Assembly: GCA_041398965.1 (NCBI GenBank)
Contig: JAWKTT010000015.1
Span: 62,001-126,000 of the forward strand
Length of the DNA: 64,000 bases
Source of the DNA: JAWKTT01 sp041398965
GTDB taxonomy: Bacteria > Planctomycetota > Planctomycetia > Planctomycetales > Planctomycetaceae
Reading direction: 5' to 3'
Shown one piece after another: positions 56,352-64,000 of this stretch (positions are counted from its first letter, which is position 1; every line of letters starts with the position of its first letter). A model generated the notes under the pieces. The model was given only the letters and a program-made list of their open reading frames with translations. It searched no databases and was not told the origin of the DNA. The translations under genes were made by a program, and so were the position numbers.

Positions 56352-56879
56352 GCGGACGGCAACCTGGCAGTGACCCTCCAGCCGAGCGGCGAGCGGACGA
56401 CCTCCCTCTGGGACTACGAGAATCGGATGACGAAGTCACTGCTCCCTGCCGGGATCATCAACACGATGGCGTACGAGCCGGGGGGTCTGCGGGTGCGGCT
56501 GGAGGAGTCGACCGGAGTCAAGCAGTTCGTCTGGGACGACCAGAACTACCTGCAACAAACCGACGCCAGCGGAGCAACGCAAGTCGACTACACGACGGAG
56601 CCCAGCACGTACGGCCCGCTCATCTCCCACAGGAAGAGCGGTGCCACCGCCACCTACCACTACGACGCGCTGGGCTCGACCAGCGCTCTCACCGACGCCA
56701 GCCAAGTAGGGGCCGCTGTGGGGACCGTGTTCAAGTCGACGTCCTCACTTTGGTCCGTACAGCGGCCCCTACTGTCGCTCAAGTCCCACGTCGATGCGAT
56801 CAACGCGGATAACGAAGCTGCCGCAGCGGTACCGGCATCGGAAACCTCAGAGGCCCATGCGACCGTTCCTGAAAAATGA
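56352..56879 (+). pseudogene. Rhs-core fragment without toxin
   Basis: Encodes a later Rhs core: ERTTSLWDYENRMTKSLLPA, AYEPGGLRVRLEESTGVKQF, YLQQTDASGATQVDYT and YHYDALGSTSALTDASQ. This copy is related to the two Rhs segments only at protein level. The frame ends in unrelated sequence after ALTDASQVG, past a 15-bp palindrome, with no toxin. It seems a broken array end. Confidence 0.6.
56706..56772. repeat. 15-bp inverted repeat at the Rhs break
   Basis: AGTAGGGGCCGCTGT (56706-56720) pairs exactly with 56758-56772. It begins where Rhs homology stops, suggesting an element insertion or junction. Confidence 0.65.
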
Positions 56880-56958
56880 TCGAGAAGGCTTTGATGGCCG
56901 CGTGAGATAGTTCTCGTCGCCCTTCAACGTGAGATGCACCGGACGTGTGCCACAAAAG

Positions 56959-57252
56959 TCAGAAATGTGATAACGCTGACACAATGAAGCAGATTCCGGC
57001 AACTGCCAGACCTGTACCCAATGCACCGGCCACGACTGCCCCCCACTTCCTGAAATACAAGCCGCTGCCGATCCCAAGCAGGCCAGACACAACCGCTATC
57101 AGCGCCAATAGCGCCGCAACGTAAACCATGACGAACCCGATGACGACCATCAGTGGCCAACACGCAAAGGCAAAGCCCACTGCGATCACGGAGAGGACTC
57201 CGTATCGATTGGGCGAGTGGCCGAACAGGGTATCCAATGAACATTCCGTCAT
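56959..57252 (-). CDS. Small multi-pass membrane protein, 97 aa
   Basis: ATG 57252 starts MTECSLDTLFGHSPNRYGVL, then three transmembrane stretches (FAFACWPLMVVIGFVMVYVA, ALLALIAVVSGLLGIGSGLY, VVAGALGTGLAVAGICFIVS). It is likely a real gene because of its composition, though no family is known. It lies between the Rhs array and folE. Confidence 0.55.
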   Translation of the reverse strand: MTECSLDTLFGHSPNRYGVLSVIAVGFAFACWPLMVVIGFVMVYVAALLALIAVVSGLLGIGSGLYFRKWGAVVAGALGTGLAVAGICFIVSALSHF

Positions 57253-57429
57253 GGCGTCATCTTTCCGGTGCTCAACTGTGCGTGATCGAAGGGAGCAGTG
57301 AGCATCTTCATTCTACTCTTTCCACAGCACGAAATCTCCCAACACACGAGATCGCTACTCATGCGCTGGCTCAACAAGGAAGGCAACAACGCAGGCGAAA
57401 TATCACACGGAATCTGCACGACATCTTCT

Positions 57430-57580
57430 GTCCAGGTCAGTAAACCCCGCTTGGCGGTGATTTTGTCGGTGACGGAAACCTGCCGCCGCCGCAAACTCAG
57501 CCACCTCTACGCCGCCATTCAAGCCCTCTTCACCCACCAACCCGCCCCTAAACTCCTCACAAACCACAAACCGGTCTGAG
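57430..57580 (+). pseudogene. IS66-like transposase C-terminal relic
   Basis: The short frame VTETCRRRKLSHLYAAIQAL followed by FTHQPAPKLL resembles the ends of planctomycete IS66-like transposases. It is too short for certainty. The rest of 57253-57885 shows no other gene. Confidence 0.3.
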
Positions 57581-57885
57581 AACGGTTACGGAGAGTCGGC
57601 AGGGGGTGAATGCGGACAACAAATTGTCCAGGGGGACGAACAACTGCTTCTCTGGGAAGATTCTCACTCGACCGGATCGTCTGAGGGTCTAAACTGTCAC
57701 CGGGAGTATCATTCGCGGGGAGGCCCTTTCATCTTTCCGCTGGATCATACGTTTTCAAGAAAACATCGGCTTCGCACTCTTCTGGCAGACAGGGAACGGC
57801 GGAGCCACTCGGGTCATCTTGGACGACTTGTACTGTTGCGACCACTAATAGTCGCTGAAAAGCGGCACTTTGAGGAATCGACTTC

Positions 57886-58494
57886 GTGGCAAAGAAAGCA
57901 CAACCTGTAGAAACCACCACCCCGCACGTGGTCGATCTCGAACGAATCGAAAAGGCGGTCCGCGAAATCCTCTCGGCTGTCGGCGAAGACCCCGATCGAG
58001 ATGGGTTGATGGAGACCCCTAAACGGGTCGCCAAGATGTATGCCGAGATATTCGGCGGCCTGCATCTCGATCCACGACATCATCTCAAGAAGGTCTTCAT
58101 CGAAGAGTATGACGAACTGGTCCTTGTCCGAGACATTCAGTTTCATAGCATGTGCGAGCATCATCTCCTGCCGTTTCTGGGGGTCGCACATGTCGGATAC
58201 CTTCCACGTGGGAAGGTGGTCGGACTCAGTAAACTCGCTCGGGTTGTGGACGAAGTTTCGCGGCGGCCGCAGGTGCAAGAGCGGATGACGCATCAAATCG
58301 CCGACATGGTCAACGACGAACTCGATGCCAAGGGGGTCGTGGTCGTCGTCGAAGCAGAGCATACCTGTATGTCGATTCGCGGCGTCAAAAAGCCTGGCAG
58401 TCTGACGATTACAAGTGCTGTTCGGGGTCTATTCCGGACAAATCAATCGAGTCGTGCCGAGGCGATGTCCCTCATCAACAATCGATCGAGATAG
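57886..58494 (+). CDS. folE: GTP cyclohydrolase I FolE, 202 aa
   Basis: GTG 57886 has GAGG upstream. The full FolE signature is present: VREILSAVGEDPDRDGLMET, the zinc site with Cys in FHSMCEHHLLPF, VGYLPRGKVVGLSKLARVV, and AEHTCMSIRGVKKPGSLTIT. It opens GTP to dihydroneopterin triphosphate for folate or pteridine synthesis, in the cytoplasm. Length is normal. The gene stands at the right edge of the toxin array with a 300-base intergenic region after it. Confidence 0.96.
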   Translation: MAKKAQPVETTTPHVVDLERIEKAVREILSAVGEDPDRDGLMETPKRVAKMYAEIFGGLHLDPRHHLKKVFIEEYDELVLVRDIQFHSMCEHHLLPFLGVAHVGYLPRGKVVGLSKLARVVDEVSRRPQVQERMTHQIADMVNDELDAKGVVVVVEAEHTCMSIRGVKKPGSLTITSAVRGLFRTNQSSRAEAMSLINNRSR

Positions 58495-58849
58495 GCTGCT
58501 CTTCGTCTTCAATTTTGTATTGTCGCCGGTTACGGGACTTCGGGGAGAGGATGGCCTGGGGCCCTGGGCAGCATGGGGGGCCTGCGAGGTGCGAGTCAAC
58601 CTTTCCCATGGGCCGGAACGTGACGACTGCAACGCTTTGACCAAGGTTTCCTGCTGCGCGTGTCGACAGAATGTTGTGGGGGATATTATAACACCCGGGC
58701 GCGAACGGAACCGCGATCGGAGCCCATGCGTAGGGCAGGTGTGACGTCGACTTACCGTCGAGAGCCCCCCAGATTGCAATCGGTTCACCCGGTGACCATT
58801 GAGACAGGATGTCGAGATGCTGCGATTTCATGGAGTGAATGATGGAGAC
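58495..58849. other. 355-bp intergenic region
   Basis: No gene or RNA is recognised. It is GC-rich with short palindromes. An AT-rich patch GATATTATAACAC near 58681 could be a -10 element for the downstream operon. Confidence 0.3.
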
Positions 58850-59662
58850 ATGGGGCGACGTGAGTGGCTGAGGCTTGCCCTCGGGGCGACAGGGTCCTTC
58901 GTTGCACTGGCATCGGTCCCATGGCTTGCCATCGGTTCTGCCGAACAAACCATCGCCGCTCGCATTGATAATGCCCCATCGACCCATCCGCTAATCCCCG
59001 CCCTCAAAATCGCGGCCGAGAGCCTCATTGAGGTCGAGAAGGTCAGGGACTACACATCGACGTTAATCAAGAATGAACTCGTCGGTCGCAAGACGATCGA
59101 GACCAAAATACAGTTGAAGTTTCGGGAAGCTCCAAAGGGGGTCTACCTGAAGTTCATCGAGCCAAACGCCGGGCGAGAGGTGATCTATCAGCCGACAGTT
59201 AGTGGTGGCAACTTGCAGGTTCACGAAACGGGGTTGGCGGCTCTCATCGGGACGTTGTCACTAGAGCCAACCGGGGCAACGGCGATGGCGGACAATCGTC
59301 ATCCGGTCACCGAGATCGGGATCAAGCAGATGCTGGAACTGGTCGTCGATCAATGGTTGAAAGAGACCAAACTTGCCGAGCCGAAGGTCAACTTTTACCC
59401 GAATGCCAAGATCGGCAACCTTTCCTGTCGAGTGGTGGAAGTGACCCATGCCTCGAAAGAGACGGGGGCGAGTTTTCATATTACTCGCTTGTACATCGAC
59501 AGCGAGACGAAGCTCCCTGTCCGCATTCAGAACTACGACTTCCCGGCCCGCGCCAAGCAAAAGCCAGAGGTCGTGGAAGACTACTTCTACACCGAACTTC
59601 GTACGAATGTCGGGCTGACAGACCTCGACTTCGACGTCAGGAATCCGGCTTACAAATTTTGA
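58850..59662 (+). CDS. DUF1571-family exported protein, 270 aa
   Basis: ATG 58850 is preceded by GGAG three bases away. The N-terminus MGRREWLRLALGATGSFVAL has a twin-arginine-like motif, so export is likely. The body matches the DUF1571 pattern known from Planctomycetota: LIEVEKVRDYTSTLIKNELV, YLKFIEPNAGREVIY, then VVEVTHASKETGASFHITRL and a C-terminal DLDFDVRNPAY. The role is unknown; ATG 58817 or TTG 58799 are alternative starts. It is followed by the M50/HlyD gene at 72 bases. Confidence 0.82.
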   Translation: MGRREWLRLALGATGSFVALASVPWLAIGSAEQTIAARIDNAPSTHPLIPALKIAAESLIEVEKVRDYTSTLIKNELVGRKTIETKIQLKFREAPKGVYLKFIEPNAGREVIYQPTVSGGNLQVHETGLAALIGTLSLEPTGATAMADNRHPVTEIGIKQMLELVVDQWLKETKLAEPKVNFYPNAKIGNLSCRVVEVTHASKETGASFHITRLYIDSETKLPVRIQNYDFPARAKQKPEVVEDYFYTELRTNVGLTDLDFDVRNPAYKF

Positions 59663-59734
59663 CAGAACGGCTCTTTGCCCCCTCGGCGAACGATGTTTCG
59701 GACTCAGGAGGCCGGTTTCTGAGGAGTGCAGATT

Positions 59735-61894
59735 GTGGTGGAGCAGCGGCTGCCATCGACGGAAGACTTAGGGCGAATGAAGCTTCGCCTCGTGGGGGGA
59801 CTGTTGTTCAGCCCGCAGGTTGATGGAGCGCAGCCGGTTTATCATGTTGAGATCACGCACTCGGGAAAATTCTTTCGCATTGGCTATGCCGAGTATCTGT
59901 TCCTCTCGTTGTTTGATGGCGACACGACCCTGGCCGCGGCGATTAGTCTGACGGCAAGGAAGCTGAAGTCCGACGCTTTCTCCGAATCGGATGCATTGCG
60001 GACTTGTCAGTGGGGAATCGACAACGGCCTGCTAGAAGCACCAGACGCGGGGACGAGCCGGACGGAAGCGAAGGGGCGCCGCGAACTCAACCCGTTCTGG
60101 GCAAAGCTCCCTCTTGGATCACCCGACCACTGGCTCGACCTGTTATTGCCCCTCTTCTCGTGGATGCTTTCGCCCCTTGTGGTCGGTCTATGCGTCGTGT
60201 TGTTGACCTATTCCGGTCTCATGCTGGCGTCGTCCTGGAGTCGATACGAGTCGCAGTCCATCGCCATCTGGGATGCGACGAACTGGCTCTGGATCGGACT
60301 CGCCTGGATCGGACTGAAGGGGGTCCACGAACTGGCTCATGCCATCGCCTGTAAGAGACATGGCGGCAGCGTCAGAGAGACCGGCCTGATTTTCATTCTC
60401 TTTGCCCCGATGGCATACGTCGACGTGACCTCCAGTTGGAGATTCGCGTCACGCTGGCAACGAATTCAGGTTGCTTCTGCTGGAATGTGGGCCGAACTCG
60501 TCATCGCAGCCGTCGCAATCCTCTTTTGGGAGCGGACAGACTCGCTCTGGGCCGGGCGTTTGTGTATCGACATCATCACCATGGCTGGCTTGTCGACGAT
60601 CCTGTTCAATGCGAATCCGTTGATGAAATTCGACGGCTATTACATCCTTTCAGACCTGACCGGCATCCCCAACTTGGCAACGAGCGGCAGTCAATTCGTG
60701 ACCTCCCTGTTGCGTCGCCTCTTCTTGGGACAGGCGGTCCCTCCGCTTCCCTTTACCGGGTGCAAGGGGTTGTTCATTCGGGGCTATGGAATTGCTGCAG
60801 CCTTCTGGAAAGTGCTGGTGACAGTCTCCCTGGGGATTGCTGCCTCGGTGCTGTTTCATGGCTTTGGCCTGTTGATTACGGCGTTCGGCGTGATCGGCTG
60901 GATCGGGAGACCAGCAGTGAACGCATTCAGGGCTCTCCGCAGTCAGTGGTCGACTCATCCCGGCCGTATGCTCCGCGGCGCATTCCTCGGTCTGTTCATC
61001 ACGGTTCCTCTGGCCTATGCCCTGTTCGTGCTCCCCTGTCCGGGAGCGATGTCGGCTCCGGGAATCGTTGAGTTTACTGACCTGCAAGTTGTTCGGGTGG
61101 CGACGCCAGGTTTCATTGAAGAAGTGCTCGTCGATGATGGCCAACGAGTCGAACCCGGGACGCTGTTGATTCGTTTGCACAACCCAGAGTTGCTCGTCGA
61201 GTACCGCGACATGATTCTCTCAATCGAACAGTCGGAGGCACGTCGCATCGAATTCGCGAATGCCCAGAAGGTTGGGGAAGCACAGATCGAAGGACGAAGC
61301 CAGCAGTCATTGCGAGAACGACTGGCTCAACTGCAACAGCGTTTAGACGGACTCAACATCCGAGCCACCACAACGGGCCGAGTCATTGCCCGCCGACTGG
61401 ATGAGCGTGTCGGGACCTGGGTCGACGAAGGGGCCGAAGTTGCGATGGTGGGAGACGAAGAGCACAAAGAGGTACTCATCGCCGTACTGCAACAAGACTC
61501 GGAAGCCTTTCGAAATGCAATTGGCCAGCCTGTTCGTATTCGGACATCGTCTCAGGGGATGGTTCAGGGGATCGTGCAAACTGTCACGCCCCGAGCAACA
61601 ACAGTTCCGATTCATGAAGGACTGACCGGCCCCTATGGCGGCCCGCTGGCAGTGAAGAGTCGCGAGCCCTCCGAGTCATCACCCGAAGAGTCCGAGTTCG
61701 ATCTCGTTCAACCAATGTTTCGGGCGACGCTGAGAATCGATCCCAAGGATGCCTCACGGCTATCCGCCGGAGAACGAGGAGATGCCCGACTGCAAACCAC
61801 TCGCCCCCCCGCCGCCCTCCTCTTCTACCGCTCCCTCACCCATTGGCTGGAACAAAAGCTCCAGGAAGCCGAGGAACTGGAGGAGGCAGAGTAG
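59735..61894 (+). CDS. M50-type zinc metallopeptidase fused to HlyD/biotin-lipoyl domain, 719 aa
   Basis: GTG 59735 has GAGGAG eight bases upstream; an upstream GTG at 59726 is too close to that site. Multiple transmembrane segments surround the zinc motif HELAHAIACKRHGG (near 198-210) and NANPLMKFDGYYIL, the site-2-protease-like DG motif. The C-terminal half has a lipoyl/HlyD hinge (GFIEEVLVDDGQRVEPGTLL), a coiled coil (SEARRIEFANAQKVGEAQI) and VIARRLDERVGTWVDEGAEV. This is the type that processes or exports RiPP-like and surface proteins. It may work with the DUF1571 gene. Confidence 0.85.
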   Translation: MVEQRLPSTEDLGRMKLRLVGGLLFSPQVDGAQPVYHVEITHSGKFFRIGYAEYLFLSLFDGDTTLAAAISLTARKLKSDAFSESDALRTCQWGIDNGLLEAPDAGTSRTEAKGRRELNPFWAKLPLGSPDHWLDLLLPLFSWMLSPLVVGLCVVLLTYSGLMLASSWSRYESQSIAIWDATNWLWIGLAWIGLKGVHELAHAIACKRHGGSVRETGLIFILFAPMAYVDVTSSWRFASRWQRIQVASAGMWAELVIAAVAILFWERTDSLWAGRLCIDIITMAGLSTILFNANPLMKFDGYYILSDLTGIPNLATSGSQFVTSLLRRLFLGQAVPPLPFTGCKGLFIRGYGIAAAFWKVLVTVSLGIAASVLFHGFGLLITAFGVIGWIGRPAVNAFRALRSQWSTHPGRMLRGAFLGLFITVPLAYALFVLPCPGAMSAPGIVEFTDLQVVRVATPGFIEEVLVDDGQRVEPGTLLIRLHNPELLVEYRDMILSIEQSEARRIEFANAQKVGEAQIEGRSQQSLRERLAQLQQRLDGLNIRATTTGRVIARRLDERVGTWVDEGAEVAMVGDEEHKEVLIAVLQQDSEAFRNAIGQPVRIRTSSQGMVQGIVQTVTPRATTVPIHEGLTGPYGGPLAVKSREPSESSPEESEFDLVQPMFRATLRIDPKDASRLSAGERGDARLQTTRPPAALLFYRSLTHWLEQKLQEAEELEEAE

Positions 61895-61955
61895 GACGAA
61901 AACATCAATGTCGCAGGCCGAATCGTCCCGCTCAGTAGTCCGTGCGGGAGGCGAT

Positions 61956-62432
61956 CTAACCAAAAAATCGTCGCCGAACAAAGGATTCATGGCGCTCGGC
62001 AGCGTGGCGAGGCTGACTAGTTACCACAATTTTTCTTTGGCGACGTTGGATTCGATGACACGTTCGTTGTCCCGCGAAACCATAGCTAGACAATGACCTT
62101 TGCACAAACAGCAAACACCCGGAGCCTTCCGCTAAGACAATAATTCTCATGAGCTTTGGCTTCGCATGACCCGTACCTGATTCAGCCATTCGCTGCTGAC
62201 TTGAAGTTTTCGAATCGTCGAAGGTCTCCAACCACCCGCAAAGCCAGCCACCGATTTCTGTGAGGGCGACTCGATTCGATTGATGACGATTTCTAATGTC
62301 TCCCGTGGAAACACCCGTGAGCGGATCGAAGAACCAGCGGGTTCCGGCCTCGACCAGCCCCCGGAATTCTCCATCCCGGAACAGCAGTCCCATCTCGTAG
62401 CTGCGAATCTTGTAACGCTTGAAAATGAACAT
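61956..62432 (-). pseudogene. Slipin/SPFH-family remnant
   Basis: The start MFIFKRYKIRSYEMGLLFRD and EFRGLVEAGTRWFFDPLTGV match the N-terminus of planctomycete slipin (band 7) proteins. After about 45 residues the pattern breaks and only scattered pieces (ETLEIVINRIES in another frame) are left. Confidence 0.5.
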
Positions 62433-62492
62433 CCTTCACCTCACTTCACTAACTTGAACTCTGCGTTTACTCTTGACCCATTGACTCAGTGG

Positions 62493-63029
62493 ATGGATCG
62501 CATGAATTGGACAGAATACTTTGACAATTGCCGCACAGAGCCGGGTGCAACTGACTCTGAGATTGATACGTTTGTCCTCACCGTGTCGGCTCCACTTACC
62601 AGTTCTGAAGTTCAGGAACTGCTTGAGGAACATCGCCAGGTTGTTGGAGATGGATGTTTTGACCCACCGTTCAAGCCGGAATCGTGGCGACTACCGACGA
62701 GATCGCTCCCAAGTGGCTATCTCGACTTACTTCGTTTCTCGAACGGCGGCTTCTTTGACGGACAGCACCGCGATCTTGATCCGTTATTCTCAACGCGAGA
62801 AGTCCGCGATTACATGTTGGGCTACAGCGTTCCTCACTGGATGCCGATGACTTTGCCATTCGCTTTCGATGGTGGCGGTGGCTTCTATCTGCTTGACATG
62901 CGCGATGATTCGTTAGCAAGAGGTTTTCCCGTCATCTGGGCTCACGCGTGCAACCTGTGTTTTGAGGATGCTCGCCTTCTTGCTCCGAGTTTCATGGATT
63001 TCATTGAATCTGGCTTGGGACCGGAATAG
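62493..63029 (+). CDS. SMI1/KNR4 (SUKH)-like protein, orphan immunity candidate, 178 aa
   Basis: The N-terminal extension from 62280 is antisense to the slipin relic, so ATG 62493 is preferred. SUKH-like features: RSLPSGYLDLLRFSNGGFFD, VPHWMPMTLPFAFDGGGGFY, LLDMRDDSLARGFPVIWAHA. There is no toxin next to it. It may be a stray immunity gene or a cell-protection gene. Confidence 0.7.
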   Translation: MDRMNWTEYFDNCRTEPGATDSEIDTFVLTVSAPLTSSEVQELLEEHRQVVGDGCFDPPFKPESWRLPTRSLPSGYLDLLRFSNGGFFDGQHRDLDPLFSTREVRDYMLGYSVPHWMPMTLPFAFDGGGGFYLLDMRDDSLARGFPVIWAHACNLCFEDARLLAPSFMDFIESGLGPE

Positions 63030-63416
63030 TCAAAAAGGCCGTCCGAAGGCAGAGCGTTCGCCGATCACATGGACGAATCGCGGAGTGCGCTTGAGCGCCC
63101 GCTGACAGCGGTGTCCAGGTTCTTCAGTTTCGACGTTCTCTTTCCGAACTCCCGAGGGAGTCCGGTCCGGTGAAAGTCGTCGCTTCCGTTCCCGTCAGCC
63201 GCTGCCGGCTGAGCGCGGTATCCACGCACTACAAGGCTTCGCCGCATGCTGCCGGAGCATGGTCTGCAAACAACACCTCGGTTCCACTTTAGTGAAGCGT
63301 TGGTCTGCCCGAACACATGCTCCAGCCGATCAAAACGGACGTCTGCCTCCTTCAGGCTTCGTTGGACAAGCCTCACGCCTTGCGGCGCTGCTTGTGTCGG
63401 TTACCAGCCGACGGTT
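63030..63416. other. 387-bp gap without recognisable gene
   Basis: Only shadow ORFs; a stretch near 63065-63376 is open on the minus strand but has no recognisable features. Confidence 0.3.
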
Positions 63417-63492
63417 TGGTGGTCGGTACAGGAGTCGAACCTGCGACAGCCAGATCCATTGTCTGGTGCTCTACCCTCTGAGCTAACCGACG
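63417..63492 (-). tRNA. tRNA-like gene with unusual anticodon loop (reads ATG, A at position 33)
   Basis: A cloverleaf folds on the minus strand: D-arm GCTC...GAGC, anticodon stem CCAGA/TCTGG with loop CAATGGA, T-arm GCAGGTTCGACTCCTGT, and an encoded CCA after discriminator A. Six acceptor pairs form; position 1 against 72 is C-C. The loop places A at 33 where U is almost universal, and the formal anticodon is ATG (His-type). Identity is uncertain; it may be an atypical or decayed tRNA. Confidence 0.6.
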
Positions 63493-63630
63493 CTGACGTT
63501 ACCTAGTCAGAACCCATTCACGGGACAGGCAGGACCCGCCTCAAATGGCGGGCCACGAAAACAGTGCCAAACCCTGTCGGGCGACCTGCATGCCTCTGGA
63601 CAGACAACATCAACGACCTTCCATTCAAAG

Positions 63631-63701
63631 AGACGCCGGTGGGAGTCGAACCCACTTCGATCGGGTTGCAGCCGATTGCCTTGCCGTCTGGCTCCAGCGT
63701 C
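63631..63701 (-). tRNA. tRNA-Cys (anticodon GCA)
   Basis: 71-nt cloverleaf: acceptor GACGCTG/CGGCGTC with one G-U pair, D-arm GCC...GGC, anticodon stem ATCGG/CCGAT with loop CTGCAAC (GCA), T-arm GGTTCGACTCC, discriminator T, which is usual for Cys. CCA is not encoded. Confidence 0.93.
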
Positions 63702-63784
63702 TTGTGAAATCCAGGTGTTGATGGCGATAATCGATAGTATGGGACACGCTTTGGGGACTTGGGTTCAACCGTCAGGAGTGCGAC

Positions 63785-64000
63785 TTGGATTTATTGACTG
63801 TCACAACGAATGAATTGGAACGATTCCCAATACGAGGAGTCGCGGCAGTCTGTCTGCGTGCGGCGATGCGTGTCCGATCAGCGATGCACTCGAATTGTGA
63901 TGAGGACCTCGACGTGGCGAACCGCGTTCTGCAAGGGACCGAACGATGCGACGTACTGTATGATCGGGCTGAGAGCCTGTATCGATTGGCGTCAATTGCT
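63785..64000 (+). CDS. Start of an unknown protein (partial, runs off the window)
   Basis: TTG 63785 has AGGAG seven bases upstream and opens a frame to the end of the window (72 codons): MDLLTVTTNELERFPIRGVA and AVCLRAAMRVRSAM, then VANRVLQGTERCDVLYDRAE. It resembles the N-terminus of a helical planctomycete protein. No domain is recognised. Confidence 0.5.
   Translation, partial: MDLLTVTTNELERFPIRGVAAVCLRAAMRVRSAMHSNCDEDLDVANRVLQGTERCDVLYDRAESLYRLASIA

Noticed and set aside
58540..58690. Possible SRP or other small RNA after folE
   Set aside because: GC-rich palindromes and a CCGGAA are present but the conserved SRP core could not be matched.

Overview
The window looks like a chromosome segment of a planctomycete (phylum Planctomycetota, order Planctomycetales or close). 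The evidence is the planctomycete-type cytochrome c protein, the many secreted proteins of unknown function, the integrase remnants of the kind found beside tRNA genes in this group, caspase-FGE fusion proteins, DUF1571 next to an M50/HlyD fusion, a serine/threonine kinase, and frequent transposon debris. The assignment is inference from gene content. No 16S rRNA gene is present.

Layout. (1) 1-2.4 kb: end of a SpoU-family RNA methyltransferase, csrA, a YkgJ-type Cys-cluster protein, an HU-like protein and a small lipoprotein. (2) 2.4-5.1 kb: a dead IS1380 copy split by a 429-bp MITE-like element, and an IS21 istA relic. (3) 5.3-10.4 kb: thioredoxin-fold lipoprotein and Ser/Thr kinase, then three decayed genes (sulfatase, esterase, alpha/beta hydrolase). 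(4) 10.5-24.6 kb: four secreted caspase-like/FGE-sulfatase fusions with a secreted unknown, a cytochrome c protein, a small HUH transposase and an ECF sigma operon. Three of the fusions end in a 138-bp segment with the hallmarks of a variable region (VR) of a diversity-generating retroelement (DGR). (5) 24.8-30.3 kb: two nuclease-like genes, transposase debris and a large secreted protein. (6) 30.9-36.3 kb: three polymorphic-toxin C-terminal modules in tandem. Each starts with a near-identical Hint (intein-like) segment, continues into a different toxin domain and is followed by its own immunity candidate. (7) 36.5-42 kb: WD40 lipoprotein, dead IS4, and tRNA-Arg with integrase remnants on both sides. 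(8) 42.2-49.9 kb: ordinary genes including an esterase, a TPR-like protein, a secretin-like protein and murD, then tRNA-Val. (9) 50-57 kb: a second toxin array built on near-identical Rhs-core segments, starting with an integrase remnant just after tRNA-Val. (10) 57.9-64 kb: folE, DUF1571 plus an M50/HlyD membrane fusion, a slipin relic, an orphan SUKH protein and tRNA genes.

How it fits together. The two toxin arrays look like cassette stores: the shared Hint or Rhs segment can serve as a homology handle for recombination into a full-length toxin gene elsewhere, while the adjacent immunity gene protects the cell. The caspase-FGE cluster looks like a sensor-protease set whose FGE C-termini are diversified by retrohoming from a template and reverse transcriptase outside the window. 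Both interpretations are inference from sequence layout; the repeats and variation patterns themselves are seen directly.
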